64,000 nucleotides of DNA, taken from Jiangella mangrovi. Its GTDB lineage: Bacteria; Actinomycetota; Actinomycetes; Jiangellales; Jiangellaceae. The first letter of the stretch is position 1. The number at the start of each line of letters is the position of its first letter. The notes below the pieces were generated by a model. The model had not been told where the DNA came from. It saw nothing but the letters and a program-made list of their open reading frames with translations, and ran no database searches. Positions 1 to 9,194 of this stretch are shown in pieces. The stretch is taken from NCBI RefSeq assembly GCF_014204975.1, contig NZ_JACHMM010000001.1, positions 4,526,001 through 4,590,000 of the forward strand, given 5' to 3'. Position numbers and translations under genes: made by a program.

Positions 1-2137
1 CGGCGACCGTCTCGCGGGCCGCGTCGTCCATCTCATTCGCGCCCTCACCTGAGGAGCGCGCCTCGGGCGACGGTAGGAAGTCGCGCACGACCCGGCCCAA
101 CCCGCCGTCGTCGCCTGCCCGCAGCGTCTCGGTGGTGTTGTCGCGGCTGGCGCCGAACCAGACGGCGCGGCGGCGCAGGCCGTCGGTGACGACGGGGACC
201 GGGTGCGGGTCGGCGATCCCGGCGCCGTCGCCGGCCACGAACACCGCGCGGCCGTCGAGCACGCCCGCGTCGCCGGCCGTCAGCAGCGACTCCGGCCCGC
301 CGGACATCCGCACCGAGCCGTCCAGCGGGTAGGCGCGGACGCGGTGCTCCTCGGTCTCGGGGTCGGCGACGGCGTAGATCTCGATCGCCGGGTACTCGAC
401 GTCGAGGCGCGAGTCCGAGGCGGAGGAGGGATCGTCGTCGGCGCCGACCTGCGGGCCGAACGTCGCCACGCGCTCCGCGCCGGGGAGGTCGGCGACGGCC
501 TGGTGCACGAGCGCCGGGCGCGGGGCGTCGGTGCGGGACCGGTCGAGGTCGTTGCGGACGACGAGGTGGGTGACGCCCGCGCGGCGCAGCGCCTCGACGA
601 CGCCGGCGCCGCCCTCGCCGGCCGCGATGCGGGTCTCGACGGCGTCGAGCAGCCGGATGTTCCCCGCCGACGACAGCGGGACGGAGTCGCGCACCGCCCA
701 CGGGGTGTCGCCGAGGGCCTGCAGCGGCTCGTCGCGCGGGGCGCCCCATGTGTACTCGCCGAACGACGCGCCGGGCACCAGCAGCGCGCGGCCGGTGCCG
801 GCGTGGTCGTCGAGCCAGGCCGAGGCGTCGTGCCAGTAGTCCGGAACGGCGTCATACGACCCGGCCTGCGGCAGCCGCCCGGCCAGAGCCGGCGTCGCCA
901 CCCCGGCGATGACCACCAGCGACAGCCCGACGACCAGCGCGCTGAACCGGCGGACCGAGATCGCCGGGACCCGAAGCGACGCCAGCGCGTGCGCCAGCCC
1001 CAGCGCGAGAGGCAGCCGCAGCACGACGTCGAACTTGTGCACGTTGCGGAACGGCGCCAGCGGCCCGTCGAGCAGCTCGCGCACCGTCGCCGCCAGCGGC
1101 CCGGCCGCCGCGCCGACGTAGCCCGCCGACACCAGCGCCAGGCCGAGCACGGCCGCCGTCAGGAACACCCGCCGGCCGGGCATGTCCCGTCGCGCCAGCC
1201 CGCCCAGCCCGATGGCCGCGATGAGCACCGTGTGCAGGATCAGCACCGGCTCGCTGGCCAGCAGCCAGCCGGCCGGCCACTGCGGCCCACCGGCCACCGC
1301 CAGGTAGGACAGCCAGTGGTCGTTGCCGCGCAGCACCTCGATCAGCGACGTGTGCTGGGTGGTGTTGCCGGCCGTCTCGATCCAGTCGAGGAACGGCGGG
1401 CTGTGCGACCCCAGCAACAGCAGCGGCACCCACCACCACACCGTCACGGCAGCGCAGCAGCCCACCCACCACGCCGCGAACCGCCACCGACCGGGCCAGT
1501 GCGACGCCAGCAGCAGCCAGAGCCCGGCGGGGACGACGGCGGCAGCGGTGGCGGCCGCGTTCACCCCGCCCATGCACAGGACGGCGAGCGCCGACAGCGC
1601 CGCGTTCCGGACGACGGGTCCGCCGCGCCAGGCCCGCACCAGCGGGATGAGCGCCCACGGGGCGAGCGCCGTCGGCCAGGCCTCGACCGACACCGCACCG
1701 AGCGACACCAGGATCCGCGGCGCCAGCGCGTACACCATGCCGCCGAGCAGCCGGGTCCACGTCCGCCCGATGCCCATCTCGCCGGCCAGCTTGACCACGC
1801 CGAGGAACGCCGCGACCAGGATCAGCGACCACCACAGCCGCTGCACCACCCAGGCGGGCAGCCCGGCGAGGTCGCCGGCCAGGTGCAGCGGGCCCATGGG
1901 CCACAGGTAGCCGTAGGCCTGGTTCTGCAGCTGTCCGAACGCGGCGGCCGGCTCCCACAGGTGCAGGGCGCGCTGCAGGAACCCGGCGGGGTCGGCGGTG
2001 AGGTCGAGCTTGGTGTCCGGGACGATCTGCCCCGGCGCCTGCCGGAAGGCCAGGGCGACCAGGCCCAGGCAACACACGACCAGGTACGCCCGCCATGCGG
2101 GCAGGCGGCGCGGCGCCCTGCTGCGGTGGGCTGTCAT
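1..2137 (-). CDS. AftD-like arabinofuranosyltransferase (DUF3367 family), N-terminal part
   Basis: The reading frame starts at an ATG and is open to the left edge, giving about 712 residues; the C-terminal half lies outside the window. The N-terminus has one hydrophobic segment followed by the motif region TKLDLTADPAGFLQRALHLW and then many hydrophobic segments, as in GT-C type membrane transferases. I recognise this N-terminus as that of the alpha-(1->3)-arabinofuranosyltransferase/DUF3367 family (mycobacterial AftD), which transfers arabinofuranose from decaprenyl-phosphate donors outside the membrane. The start overlaps the stop of the methyltransferase gene by four bases (ATGA), so the two are translationally coupled. 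The DUF2613-like peptide upstream fits the mycobacterial neighbourhood. The true acceptor in this organism is unknown. Confidence 0.75.
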   Translation of the reverse strand, partial: MTAHRSRAPRRLPAWRAYLVVCCLGLVALAFRQAPGQIVPDTKLDLTADPAGFLQRALHLWEPAAAFGQLQNQAYGYLWPMGPLHLAGDLAGLPAWVVQRLWWSLILVAAFLGVVKLAGEMGIGRTWTRLLGGMVYALAPRILVSLGAVSVEAWPTALAPWALIPLVRAWRGGPVVRNAALSALAVLCMGGVNAAATAAAVVPAGLWLLLASHWPGRWRFAAWWVGCCAAVTVWWWVPLLLLGSHSPPFLDWIETAGNTTQHTSLIEVLRGNDHWLSYLAVAGGPQWPAGWLLASEPVLILHTVLIAAIGLGGLARRDMPGRRVFLTAAVLGLALVSAGYVGAAAGPLAATVRELLDGPLAPFRNVHKFDVVLRLPLALGLAHALASLRVPAISVRRFSALVVGLSLVVIAGVATPALAGRLPQAGSYDAVPDYWHDASAWLDDHAGTGRALLVPGASFGEYTWGAPRDEPLQALGDTPWAVRDSVPLSSAGNIRLLDAVETRIAAGEGGAGVVEALRRAGVTHLVVRNDLDRSRTDAPRPALVHQAVADLPGAERVATFGPQVGADDDPSSASDSRLDVEYPAIEIYAVADPETEEHRVRAYPLDGSVRMSGGPESLLTAGDAGVLDGRAVFVAGDGAGIADPHPVPVVTDGLRRRAVWFGASRDNTTETLRAGDDGGLGRVVRDFLPSPEARSSGEGANEMDDAARETVA

Positions 2138-2874
2138 CGGCGGCGCAGCACCACCGCGAGGTTCCACGTCGCCAGCTCGCGCAGGCCCGGCACGCGCACG
2201 AGGCCGCGCGCCCACCACGGGTGGTAGCGCGGGAACGCCTCGACCAGCTCGCCGCTGGGGGTGTGCCGCGCCCAGAGCAGCGCGTCGGAGACCGAGACCG
2301 GGAACAGGCTGGTGCCGTAGCGATTCTTCGGGTCGTGGCCGGTGCGCCGGGCGTACCGGCGCGCCGCGGACTCGCCGCCGAGGTAGTGCCAGGGCGCGGT
2401 CTCGTGCCCGCCCCACGGCGACAGCCAGACGGTGAACGACAGGAACACGATGCCGCCGGGACGGGTCACCCGCAGCATCTCCTCGCCCATGGTCCACGGG
2501 TCCGGGACGTGCTCGAGGACGTTGGACGAGTAGCAGACGTCGGCGGCGCCGTCGCGGATCGGCAGGGCCATGCCGCTGCCCATGACGGCGCCCGGCTCGG
2601 GCCGGCCGCGGGCGGACAGCTCGCCGAGGTCGCTGTCGACGGAGATGTAGCGGGCGCCCGCGCCGCGGAACGCGTCGCGGAAATACCCCGGGCCGCCACC
2701 GACGTCGAGGACCAGCGATCCGCGCAAATCGGCATATTCGGACAATTGCGCAACGGAGTCAGCGGCCAGTACGCCATAGAAATGGTCGGGGTCGCGCTGC
2801 TCGGCGAGAAATGCCCGAAAGAGCCGGACCGAACGATTCAGCGTCGCGCGGTCGCGGCTTTCGGAGAGGAGCAC
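2134..2874 (-). CDS. Class I SAM-dependent methyltransferase
   Basis: A 246-residue protein with a Rossmann-type methyltransferase motif I (VLDVGGGPGYF, about residues 55-65), an acidic post-I residue (ISVDSDLGE) and a motif-IV-like stretch (DVCYSSNVLEHVPDP). This is the Methyltransf_11/25 pattern of small-molecule or lipid-linked sugar methyltransferases. The start is GTG; the frame stays open upstream into the end of the glycosyltransferase gene and encodes plausible protein (DSAELRRRIGYFSD), so the true start may be earlier. It lies 43 bp after the GT4 gene and overlaps the AftD-like gene, so it is probably part of one envelope-glycan operon. The substrate cannot be told from sequence. Confidence 0.85.
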   Translation of the reverse strand: MLLSESRDRATLNRSVRLFRAFLAEQRDPDHFYGVLAADSVAQLSEYADLRGSLVLDVGGGPGYFRDAFRGAGARYISVDSDLGELSARGRPEPGAVMGSGMALPIRDGAADVCYSSNVLEHVPDPWTMGEEMLRVTRPGGIVFLSFTVWLSPWGGHETAPWHYLGGESAARRYARRTGHDPKNRYGTSLFPVSVSDALLWARHTPSGELVEAFPRYHPWWARGLVRVPGLRELATWNLAVVLRRR

Positions 2875-2917
2875 GTCGGAAAAGTACCCGATTCGCCGGC
2901 GCAGTTCTGCCGAATCG

Positions 2918-4162
2918 TCACGATTGGCGGAAGAACAGCCCGGCGTGGGCCGGAACGGGCACTCGGTGCGGATCCAGCGGCTCGCCGGCCGTGATCGCGG
3001 CGACCCGCTGGGCCGAGCGCTCCAGGGCCTCTTCGGCGACGGTGCGGCGCAGCAGCGCGTCCCACGAGCGGACCGTCTGCTCCCACGTGAACGTGGCGGC
3101 GCGGGCGGCGGCGGCCCGCCCGAGCGCCTGCCTGCGGACGCCGTCGGCCAGCAGCTCCTCGGTGGCCGCGGTCAGCTCGTCGAGGTCGTCGGCGAGCAGC
3201 CCGGTGGCGCCGTCGACGATCGACTCGGCCAGGCCGCCGGCGGACCGGTAGCCGATGGTCGGGACCTGGTGCTGGGCGGCCTCGACGACGGTGAGCCCCC
3301 AGCCCTCCTTCACCGACGGCGCCAGCATGAGCCAGCTGCGCGCCAGCTCGTCGTGCTTGGCCCTCTCGTCGACGAAGCCCTGGAACTCGGTGATGTCCTC
3401 GACGCCGAGCTCGGCCGCCGTCCGGCGCAGCCGAGGGGCCCACCAGCCGTCGCCGATGACGCTGACCCGCAGGTCGGGCCGGCTCGGACGGAGCCGGGCC
3501 GCGACCCGCAGGGCGTGTTCGACCCGCTTGTGCGGCACCAGGCGGCCGAGGACGCAGATGCGGGGCGTCTCCGCCCGCCGCGCCGTCGTCGCAGGTGCTG
3601 CGGCGGTGCCGTTGTGGACGACGTCCACTCGCTCGGGACCGACCCCGAGCGCGGCGAGTTCCGTCCGGGTGATCTCCGAGACGGTGACGTACCGGGAGCG
3701 CCGGTACACGCGAGGCGCGAGCCGGGACTCCAGCCACCAGCCCAGCCGGGCCGAGGCGGGGCCGTAGACGACCCCCCACTGCTCGCGGTGGACGTGGTGG
3801 ACCAGGACGACCACGGGGCACCGGACGGCCAGGCGGCTCCAGAACGGAATGCCGTTCTGCACGTCGACGACGACGTCGGGCCGCCCGAGTGCCCCGCTGG
3901 CCAGCATCCGGACCGCATGCGCGTAGACGGTGAACTTCCCGCCGCGCCGGACGATCCGGTAGCCGTCGCGCCGCTCCACCTTCGGCGCGCCCGGATGGGC
4001 CGCACAGAAGAACGTGACCTCGTGCCCGGCGGCTGCCAGGCCGGCGGCGACGTTCTCCACGTACCGTTCCGAGCCGCCGCCCTCGGGGTGAGTGGTGTCG
4101 CGCCAGTTGAGCAGCACGACCTTCAGAGGGCGCGGTTCGACCAGGGTCTCCGGGGAATGCAC
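2918..4162 (-). CDS. GT4-family glycosyltransferase
   Basis: A 414-residue GT-B fold glycosyltransferase. The N-terminal half has the glycine-rich acceptor loop (PEGGGSERYVENVAAGLAAAGHEV). The C-terminal half has the donor-domain strand ICVLGRLVPHKRVEHAL and the family motif EGWGLTVVEAAQHQVPTIGY, containing the E-x7-E arrangement of retaining GT4 enzymes. There is no signal peptide, so it should act on the cytoplasmic face of the membrane using a nucleotide-sugar donor. It is the first gene of a cluster with the methyltransferase and AftD-like transferase, which suggests a role in a cell-wall polysaccharide or lipid-linked glycan. Donor and acceptor are not predictable. Confidence 0.9.
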   Translation of the reverse strand: MHSPETLVEPRPLKVVLLNWRDTTHPEGGGSERYVENVAAGLAAAGHEVTFFCAAHPGAPKVERRDGYRIVRRGGKFTVYAHAVRMLASGALGRPDVVVDVQNGIPFWSRLAVRCPVVVLVHHVHREQWGVVYGPASARLGWWLESRLAPRVYRRSRYVTVSEITRTELAALGVGPERVDVVHNGTAAAPATTARRAETPRICVLGRLVPHKRVEHALRVAARLRPSRPDLRVSVIGDGWWAPRLRRTAAELGVEDITEFQGFVDERAKHDELARSWLMLAPSVKEGWGLTVVEAAQHQVPTIGYRSAGGLAESIVDGATGLLADDLDELTAATEELLADGVRRQALGRAAAARAATFTWEQTVRSWDALLRRTVAEEALERSAQRVAAITAGEPLDPHRVPVPAHAGLFFRQS

Positions 4163-4175
4163 GACTGAACGCTGT

Positions 4176-4319
4176 TCAGTTGTCGTCGTAGTTGATCAGT
4201 TCTTCATGGCTGACGTCGTTCGCGTCATCCGGCTGGCTCACATTCACCGCGGTGACGACGGTCAGGCCGGCGAGCACCACGCCGACAATGGCGGCGACAA
4301 CGCCTCCGAAATTGCCCAT
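4176..4319 (-). CDS. Small membrane/secreted peptide, DUF2613-like
   Basis: A 47-residue peptide beginning MGNFGGVVAAIVGVVLAGLT and ending EELINYDDN. It has one N-terminal hydrophobic helix and a short polar C-terminus. Mycobacteria carry a similar small secreted protein of the DUF2613 family (Rv0236A) beside aftD, ending in a tyrosine-containing tail. Size, topology and position beside an AftD-like gene match, but I have not aligned the two. A longer frame starts at 4409, but its first 30 residues have no hydrophobic or conserved character, so I chose the internal ATG. It sits 13 bp upstream of the GT4 gene. The function is unknown. Confidence 0.65.
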   Translation of the reverse strand: MGNFGGVVAAIVGVVLAGLTVVTAVNVSQPDDANDVSHEELINYDDN

Positions 4320-4350
4320 GAACTCTGGTACTCCTCGAGCGGTGCGGAAA

Positions 4351-6261
4351 TCACGACACCTGTGAGCGTAACGACCGGCGTCGCCGCAAGAAGGCGTTCC
4401 GGGCAACATCAGCCGATGCGCCTACGAGAATGACCGAAAAGACGATATCGGCGACGATGACCGGTGGAGCGGGCGGAATTCGGGTCCAGGTTCCGATCTC
4501 ACCCGGAATGCGGTAGAGATCGAGAGTTCCGTTGGTTTCAACCGATTCGAGCGATTCGACCAGTCCGTCCGGAAGCGCGCCCGGCGTGTCCCGCTCGACG
4601 GCGACCCAGCCGACGCCGAGGGCGGCGAGGGCGGCGCGGCGCGCGTCGGAGTCGGGGTCGTCAAGCGCCGCGGCGACCTCCGCGGCCCGGCGGTCCTCCC
4701 CCGCGATGACGGCGCCCCCGACGGGCAGCGCGTCGGGCACGACGGCCTCGACGCCGAGGAAGCGCGGGGCGGGGTCGAGCACCGTCCGGTTGCCGGCCCA
4801 CGGGAACCGGCGGAACGGCTGGTACGGGAGGATCACGAGGTCGCCGTCGGCGCCACCGGCGCCATCGGCGTCGGCGCTCGCGTCGCGGAGGGTGGCGCGG
4901 ACGTCGGACCACTCGGCCGGATAGCGCGACGGCTCCAGCCGTCCGGCCGCGCCCCAGGCGAGGTCGGGCAGCGCCGCGACCGGCACCAGGGCGGCGACCA
5001 GCGTGACGGCGACGGCGGTGTGCCGGTTCGTGGCGGCGCGGGCCAGCCTGGCGGCGCCGGCGGCCGCGGCCAGCGCGACCAGCAGGGCGTACCAGGCGAG
5101 GAACTTCTGCCCGTCGCGGATCAGCCCGCCGCCGGGCACCTCGGACACCAGCCACTCGAGGACGGCGTCGCCGCCGGGCAGGGCGCTGCTGAACGCGACG
5201 ACGAGGCCGACGGCGGCCAGGCCGCCCAGCACCGCGAGCTCGGCCCGGCCCAGGTGCCGGCGCAGCTCCGTCGCCCCGAGCACAGCGAGGACCAGCAGCA
5301 CCGCCGTCAGGACCAGCGCCGACGGCAGCGCGCGGCTGCCGGGGACGGCGCCGTCGTTCCAGATGCCGCCGAGCGTGAGGACGCTGCCGGCCAGCCCGAG
5401 CGGCGAGTCGCTGGCCGCGGCGAACGCGGCGACGCCGGCCGGGTCGGACACGGCGGCGTCGGGGCGCAGGACCGACGGGACCACCCACGGCGCCTGCAGC
5501 GCGAGGACGGCGGTCGTGCTGACGACCCGGACCAGCCGGGTGTGCCGGCCGCCCGGGGCCAGCACCAGGACGCCGAACAGCGCCCCCGCCAGCAGCCCGC
5601 CGGTCGGCGTCAGCGAGGCGACCGCCACCACGAGCAGACCGGGCGCCAACGCCGTCGTGCGGCCCTGCCGGACCCGGCGGCCGAGGATCAGCAGCCACGG
5701 CAGCGCGGCGTAGGCGATCAGCGTCGGCCAGTGCCCGATGACCAGCCGCTCGAAGACGTAGGCGTTCCAGGTGAAGACCGACGCCGCGACCAGCCGGGTG
5801 CCGGTGCGCACCTTCGGCAGCGCCAGCCCGGCGCCGAGCGCCGCGGCGAGGACGATGCCGGCGAGCGCGAGCTTCTGCAGCACCTGGCCGGTCAGCGTGC
5901 TGTCGAGCAGCGCGACGGCGGCGTCGAGCGGGACGGCGCGCGGCATGGCGCTGCTCAGCCCCACCGACGACGGCAGCAGCGCCTGGTCCGGCACGGCCAC
6001 CATGTCATAGGAGAGCACGTAGCCGGGGCGGGCCAGCGGACCCAGCACGACCGCCGTCAGCAGCACGCACCACGTCAGCAGGATCCAATCACCGCGGTGC
6101 GCCCGCCGGTGCCGTGCGCCGCTGTCGGGCGGAGCGTCCAGCGTCGCGGCGCGCTGGGGCGGTCGTTGGGCTGGGATCGTGCGCGACGTCACCGGGAGGT
6201 CGCGTTGCGGGGCGCTCACACCAACCCCTCCCGCAAGATCCACCTGGCCTGTCGCGAGCAT
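4351..6261 (-). CDS. Large polytopic membrane protein, GT-C-like, function unknown
   Basis: A 636-residue protein with a polar N-terminus of about 55 residues, then roughly ten or more hydrophobic helices and a C-terminal soluble part. An early extracytoplasmic loop contains SYDMVAVPDQALLPSSVGL. The motif VFTWNAYVFERLVIGHWPTL and the general layout resemble polyprenyl-phosphate-dependent glycosyltransferases of the GT-C superfamily, but I see no family-specific signature. The last 20 residues form another basic-capped hydrophobic segment. It is next to the DUF2613-like, GT4 and AftD-like genes on the same strand, so a role in envelope glycan assembly is the reasonable inference. The first 15 residues may be untranslated: a GTG (VSAPQRD) is an alternative start. 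Confidence 0.7.
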   Translation of the reverse strand: MLATGQVDLAGGVGVSAPQRDLPVTSRTIPAQRPPQRAATLDAPPDSGARHRRAHRGDWILLTWCVLLTAVVLGPLARPGYVLSYDMVAVPDQALLPSSVGLSSAMPRAVPLDAAVALLDSTLTGQVLQKLALAGIVLAAALGAGLALPKVRTGTRLVAASVFTWNAYVFERLVIGHWPTLIAYAALPWLLILGRRVRQGRTTALAPGLLVVAVASLTPTGGLLAGALFGVLVLAPGGRHTRLVRVVSTTAVLALQAPWVVPSVLRPDAAVSDPAGVAAFAAASDSPLGLAGSVLTLGGIWNDGAVPGSRALPSALVLTAVLLVLAVLGATELRRHLGRAELAVLGGLAAVGLVVAFSSALPGGDAVLEWLVSEVPGGGLIRDGQKFLAWYALLVALAAAAGAARLARAATNRHTAVAVTLVAALVPVAALPDLAWGAAGRLEPSRYPAEWSDVRATLRDASADADGAGGADGDLVILPYQPFRRFPWAGNRTVLDPAPRFLGVEAVVPDALPVGGAVIAGEDRRAAEVAAALDDPDSDARRAALAALGVGWVAVERDTPGALPDGLVESLESVETNGTLDLYRIPGEIGTWTRIPPAPPVIVADIVFSVILVGASADVARNAFLRRRRSLRSQVS

Positions 6262-6300
6262 AACCGGCAGCGCTCGGCCGTACGGCCGATTCGCCCAGGT

Positions 6301-6376
6301 CCACCCCCCATTCGAGTTGCGGGGGTGGTGGATCGCCGTCGGGGCGGCCGGCCGGGGGGTGGGCGGCCGCCCCGAC
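6301..6376 (-). terminator. Paired hairpins after the xxxLxxG-repeat gene
   Basis: Two inverted repeats lie between the stop of the repeat-protein gene and the start of the next minus-strand gene. One is CCACCCCC (6301-6308) with GGGGGTGG (6321-6328). The other is GTCGGGGCGGCC (6338-6349) with GGCCGCCCCGAC (6365-6376), a perfect 12-bp stem placed 5 bp after the stop codon. No U-tract follows, which is usual for high-GC actinomycete terminators. Confidence 0.6.
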
Positions 6377-6380
6377 GGGA

Positions 6381-9194
6381 TCAGGTGCGGCGGCCGCGCA
6401 GGAAGGTCGCCGCGGCGGCAGCGGCCGCGAACACGCCGAGGGCGACGACGCCGCGGGTGACGTTGCGCCCGCCCTCGCCGCTGACCTCAGGGATCTCGTA
6501 CGTGAACGCCGTCTTCAACGTGGCCCCGGCGGGCGCGCCGTTGACCAGCGGCTCGTTCTTGGCGCGGTCGGCGCCGGCCTCGAGCAGGGCGTACCGGGTG
6601 CCGAAGTCGGCGGCGGTCGCCTGCCCGGCGTCGGCCAGCTCCGAGGCGCCCTCGGTGGACAGCCGCTCGGCGCCGTCGACGAGCTGCGGCGCACCCTCGG
6701 CGGCCTGCAGCAGGCCGTCGTAGATCTGCACCGACCCGTCGGCGGCGGTCTCGAGGCCGGTGGCCAGGACCCCGGCCCCGACGGCGGCCTCGTCGGCGCC
6801 GTCGGCCAGCTGACCTGCGCCGTCGGCGATCTGGCCCGCCCCGTCGGCGGCGTCCTGGGCGCCCTCGGAGAGCCGGCCGGCGCCGTCCTCGATCTGCCCG
6901 GCGCCGTCGGCGGCGTCGCGGGCGCCGTCCTCGAGCTGGCCCGCGCCTTCGGCGATCCGTCCGGCACCGTCGGCGGCGTCGAGCGCCCCGGCGGCCAGCT
7001 CGTCGGCGCCGTCGGAGATCCGCAGGTTGCCGTCGTGCAGCTGGTGAGCGCCGTCGGTGAGCTGCATCAGCCCCGCGACCAGCGCGTTGCCGCCGGCGAT
7101 GATCTGGTCGACGCCGTCGCTGAGGCCGTTGACGCCGCCGCGCAGGGTCTCGTCCTCCGGGGTGTCGTCGGGCTGGCCGATGCCGCCCTGCACCGACCCG
7201 ACCACGCCGCTGACCAGCTGGCCGACACCGTCGTCGAGCAGCTGCAGGCCCTCCAGCAGGCCGGGGTCGTCGGGACACGCGTCGAGCGCCTCGCTCGACA
7301 GCCCGCACTGCAGCCGCACCAGCCCGCGCAGGACCCCGTCGTCGCTCGTGAGCGCGGCCTCCAGGCTGTTGAGCCCGCCGTAGAGGGTGTCCTGGTCCAT
7401 GGGGTCGTCCGGGTTGGCCAGGCTGCTGCGGCCGTCGGCCAGCTGGGTGCGCAGGCCGTCCAGCACCTGGTCGGTGATGGTGTCGACCTGGTACCCGAGG
7501 ACCGGGCGGCCCGCGTTCAGCAGCGCCGCCTGCGCGGCGTCGTAGCAGGGCGGGCCGAACCCGCTGGTCTTGCGGTCCTTGATGTCCTGCAGGACGACGA
7601 CGGCGCAGCCGAGCCGCTGGTACGCGCCCGGCTCGGAGGCGGACTCGTGGTAGACGCCCTCGGCCATCTGCTGCAGCGCCGGGACGGCCTGGGTCTCCAG
7701 GCCGCGGCGGATCGTCTGCAGGCCGCCGAGCAGCGTCCCCTCCTCGTCGGTGTCGCCGATGCCGGCGCGAAGCCGGTCGATGCCGTCGAGCAGCGGCTGG
7801 GCCTGGTCGGGCACACCGCCGATGCCGTCGTACAGGCGGGTGAGGCCGGTGTCGACGCGGTCGAGGCCGGAGCCGACCTGCTCGAGCCCGCCGATGAGCT
7901 CCGGCGCGCGGTCGCCCGCGGTCTCGAGGCCCTCGGCCAGTTGCCCGGCCCCGTCGGCGGCGTCGGACGCGCCGTCGGCGAGCTGCGTGGCGCCCGGCGC
8001 GAGCCGGCCCTGCAGCCCCTCGGCGAGCTCCGCTCCCCCGTCGGCCAGTTGTCCCGCGCCGGGGACCAGCCGCGACGCCAGGCCGTCGGCCAGCACGCCG
8101 GCGCCCTCGGACAGCTGCGCCGCGCCGGGCGCGAGCTCGCCGTTGACGCCCTGGTAGAACTCGTTCGCGCCGGCCCGCAACTCCTCGGCCCCCGGCGCCA
8201 ACTGGTCCTGCAGGCCGTCGGCCAGCTCGCGGGCGCCCGGTGCGGCCTCGTCGGACAGCCCGGTGCTGAGCTCCTGGGCGCCGTTGCGCAGCTGGATCAG
8301 CCCGCCGAGCAGGTCCGCCGCGCCGTCGCGCAGCCGCAGCAGGTTCTCGTCGATGGTCAGTGCGCCCTCGGTGAGCGCGGTGCCGGACTCGATGCCGCCC
8401 TCGTAGCCGGCGACACCGGTCGCGTACGTGGGGCTGTCCAGCGGCGACACCGGCAGCGCGGACAGCGTGGCCCGCGGGATGACGCCGTCGTCGATGATCG
8501 CGGTGTAGCCGAACTCCTGCTCCGCCGAGCCGATGGGCGGGAACAGCGTCAGCGCGTAGGTCAGGCGGGTGCCGCCCCGGCCGTCGCCGCCCATGTTCGC
8601 CTCGCCGGAACTGACGCTCGTGAACGACGGCGGCAGCGTGGTCGTCATCGTCCCGACCATGGGGACGAAGACCTCCTCCTGGGCCGTGACCATGGTGCCG
8701 GTGCCGTCGTCGTACTCGATCTCGCGCGTCTCGCCGGTCTCGTTGACGACGCGGTAGCGGACCTCGAGCTCACCGGACTCCCCCACCACGTCCCCGGCGT
8801 CGACGACCTCGCCGTCGAGCCGGTACTCGACCGACACCGACAGCGGCAGGTCGCCGGCGAAGTCCGACACCGTCCGCCGCCGCTGGTCGCCGTCGACGTC
8901 GGCCTCGAGCACCGCCTCGCCGTCCTCGGTGTCGGTGTCGCCGAAGCCGTCGAGGTTGCGCAGGCCGTCGGTGGTGACGGGGTTGCGCAACTGGACCGTG
9001 CCGGAGCCGGTGAGGTCGAGCTGGTCGTAGACGCGGGCGCTGTCGACGCCGCCGTCGGCCTCGAGGTAGACCTGCACGGTCTCGGTGTTCGTCACGTCGA
9101 CGTCGGCGGCCGCGAGGGGCGCGGCGACGAGGCCGAGCACCAGGGCGCCGATCGCGGCGCCCGTGGTCCGGGTCACCAAGGAGCGGTGGCTCAT
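6381..9194 (-). CDS. Exported protein with xxxLxxG heptad repeats and C-terminal membrane anchor
   Basis: A 937-residue protein. Residues 1-29 are a typical signal peptide (basic start, hydrophobic core, ending PLAAA). Residues about 30-270 form a predicted extracellular beta-type domain. From about residue 270 to 870 the chain is dominated by seven- and fourteen-residue units of the type LADGAxx / AADGAGQI, the xxxLxxG heptad pattern known from YhgE/Pip-type proteins (TIGR03057). A hydrophobic segment followed by RGRRT at the C-terminus is a membrane anchor. A cysteine-bearing insert near the middle (LGCAVVVLQ, GPPCYDAA, LQCGLSS, DACPDD) interrupts the repeats. Its start overlaps the stop of the following membrane protein gene by four bases (ATGA). 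The function is unknown; a long cell-surface or envelope-spanning stalk is an inference. Confidence 0.85.
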   Translation of the reverse strand: MSHRSLVTRTTGAAIGALVLGLVAAPLAAADVDVTNTETVQVYLEADGGVDSARVYDQLDLTGSGTVQLRNPVTTDGLRNLDGFGDTDTEDGEAVLEADVDGDQRRRTVSDFAGDLPLSVSVEYRLDGEVVDAGDVVGESGELEVRYRVVNETGETREIEYDDGTGTMVTAQEEVFVPMVGTMTTTLPPSFTSVSSGEANMGGDGRGGTRLTYALTLFPPIGSAEQEFGYTAIIDDGVIPRATLSALPVSPLDSPTYATGVAGYEGGIESGTALTEGALTIDENLLRLRDGAADLLGGLIQLRNGAQELSTGLSDEAAPGARELADGLQDQLAPGAEELRAGANEFYQGVNGELAPGAAQLSEGAGVLADGLASRLVPGAGQLADGGAELAEGLQGRLAPGATQLADGASDAADGAGQLAEGLETAGDRAPELIGGLEQVGSGLDRVDTGLTRLYDGIGGVPDQAQPLLDGIDRLRAGIGDTDEEGTLLGGLQTIRRGLETQAVPALQQMAEGVYHESASEPGAYQRLGCAVVVLQDIKDRKTSGFGPPCYDAAQAALLNAGRPVLGYQVDTITDQVLDGLRTQLADGRSSLANPDDPMDQDTLYGGLNSLEAALTSDDGVLRGLVRLQCGLSSEALDACPDDPGLLEGLQLLDDGVGQLVSGVVGSVQGGIGQPDDTPEDETLRGGVNGLSDGVDQIIAGGNALVAGLMQLTDGAHQLHDGNLRISDGADELAAGALDAADGAGRIAEGAGQLEDGARDAADGAGQIEDGAGRLSEGAQDAADGAGQIADGAGQLADGADEAAVGAGVLATGLETAADGSVQIYDGLLQAAEGAPQLVDGAERLSTEGASELADAGQATAADFGTRYALLEAGADRAKNEPLVNGAPAGATLKTAFTYEIPEVSGEGGRNVTRGVVALGVFAAAAAAATFLRGRRT

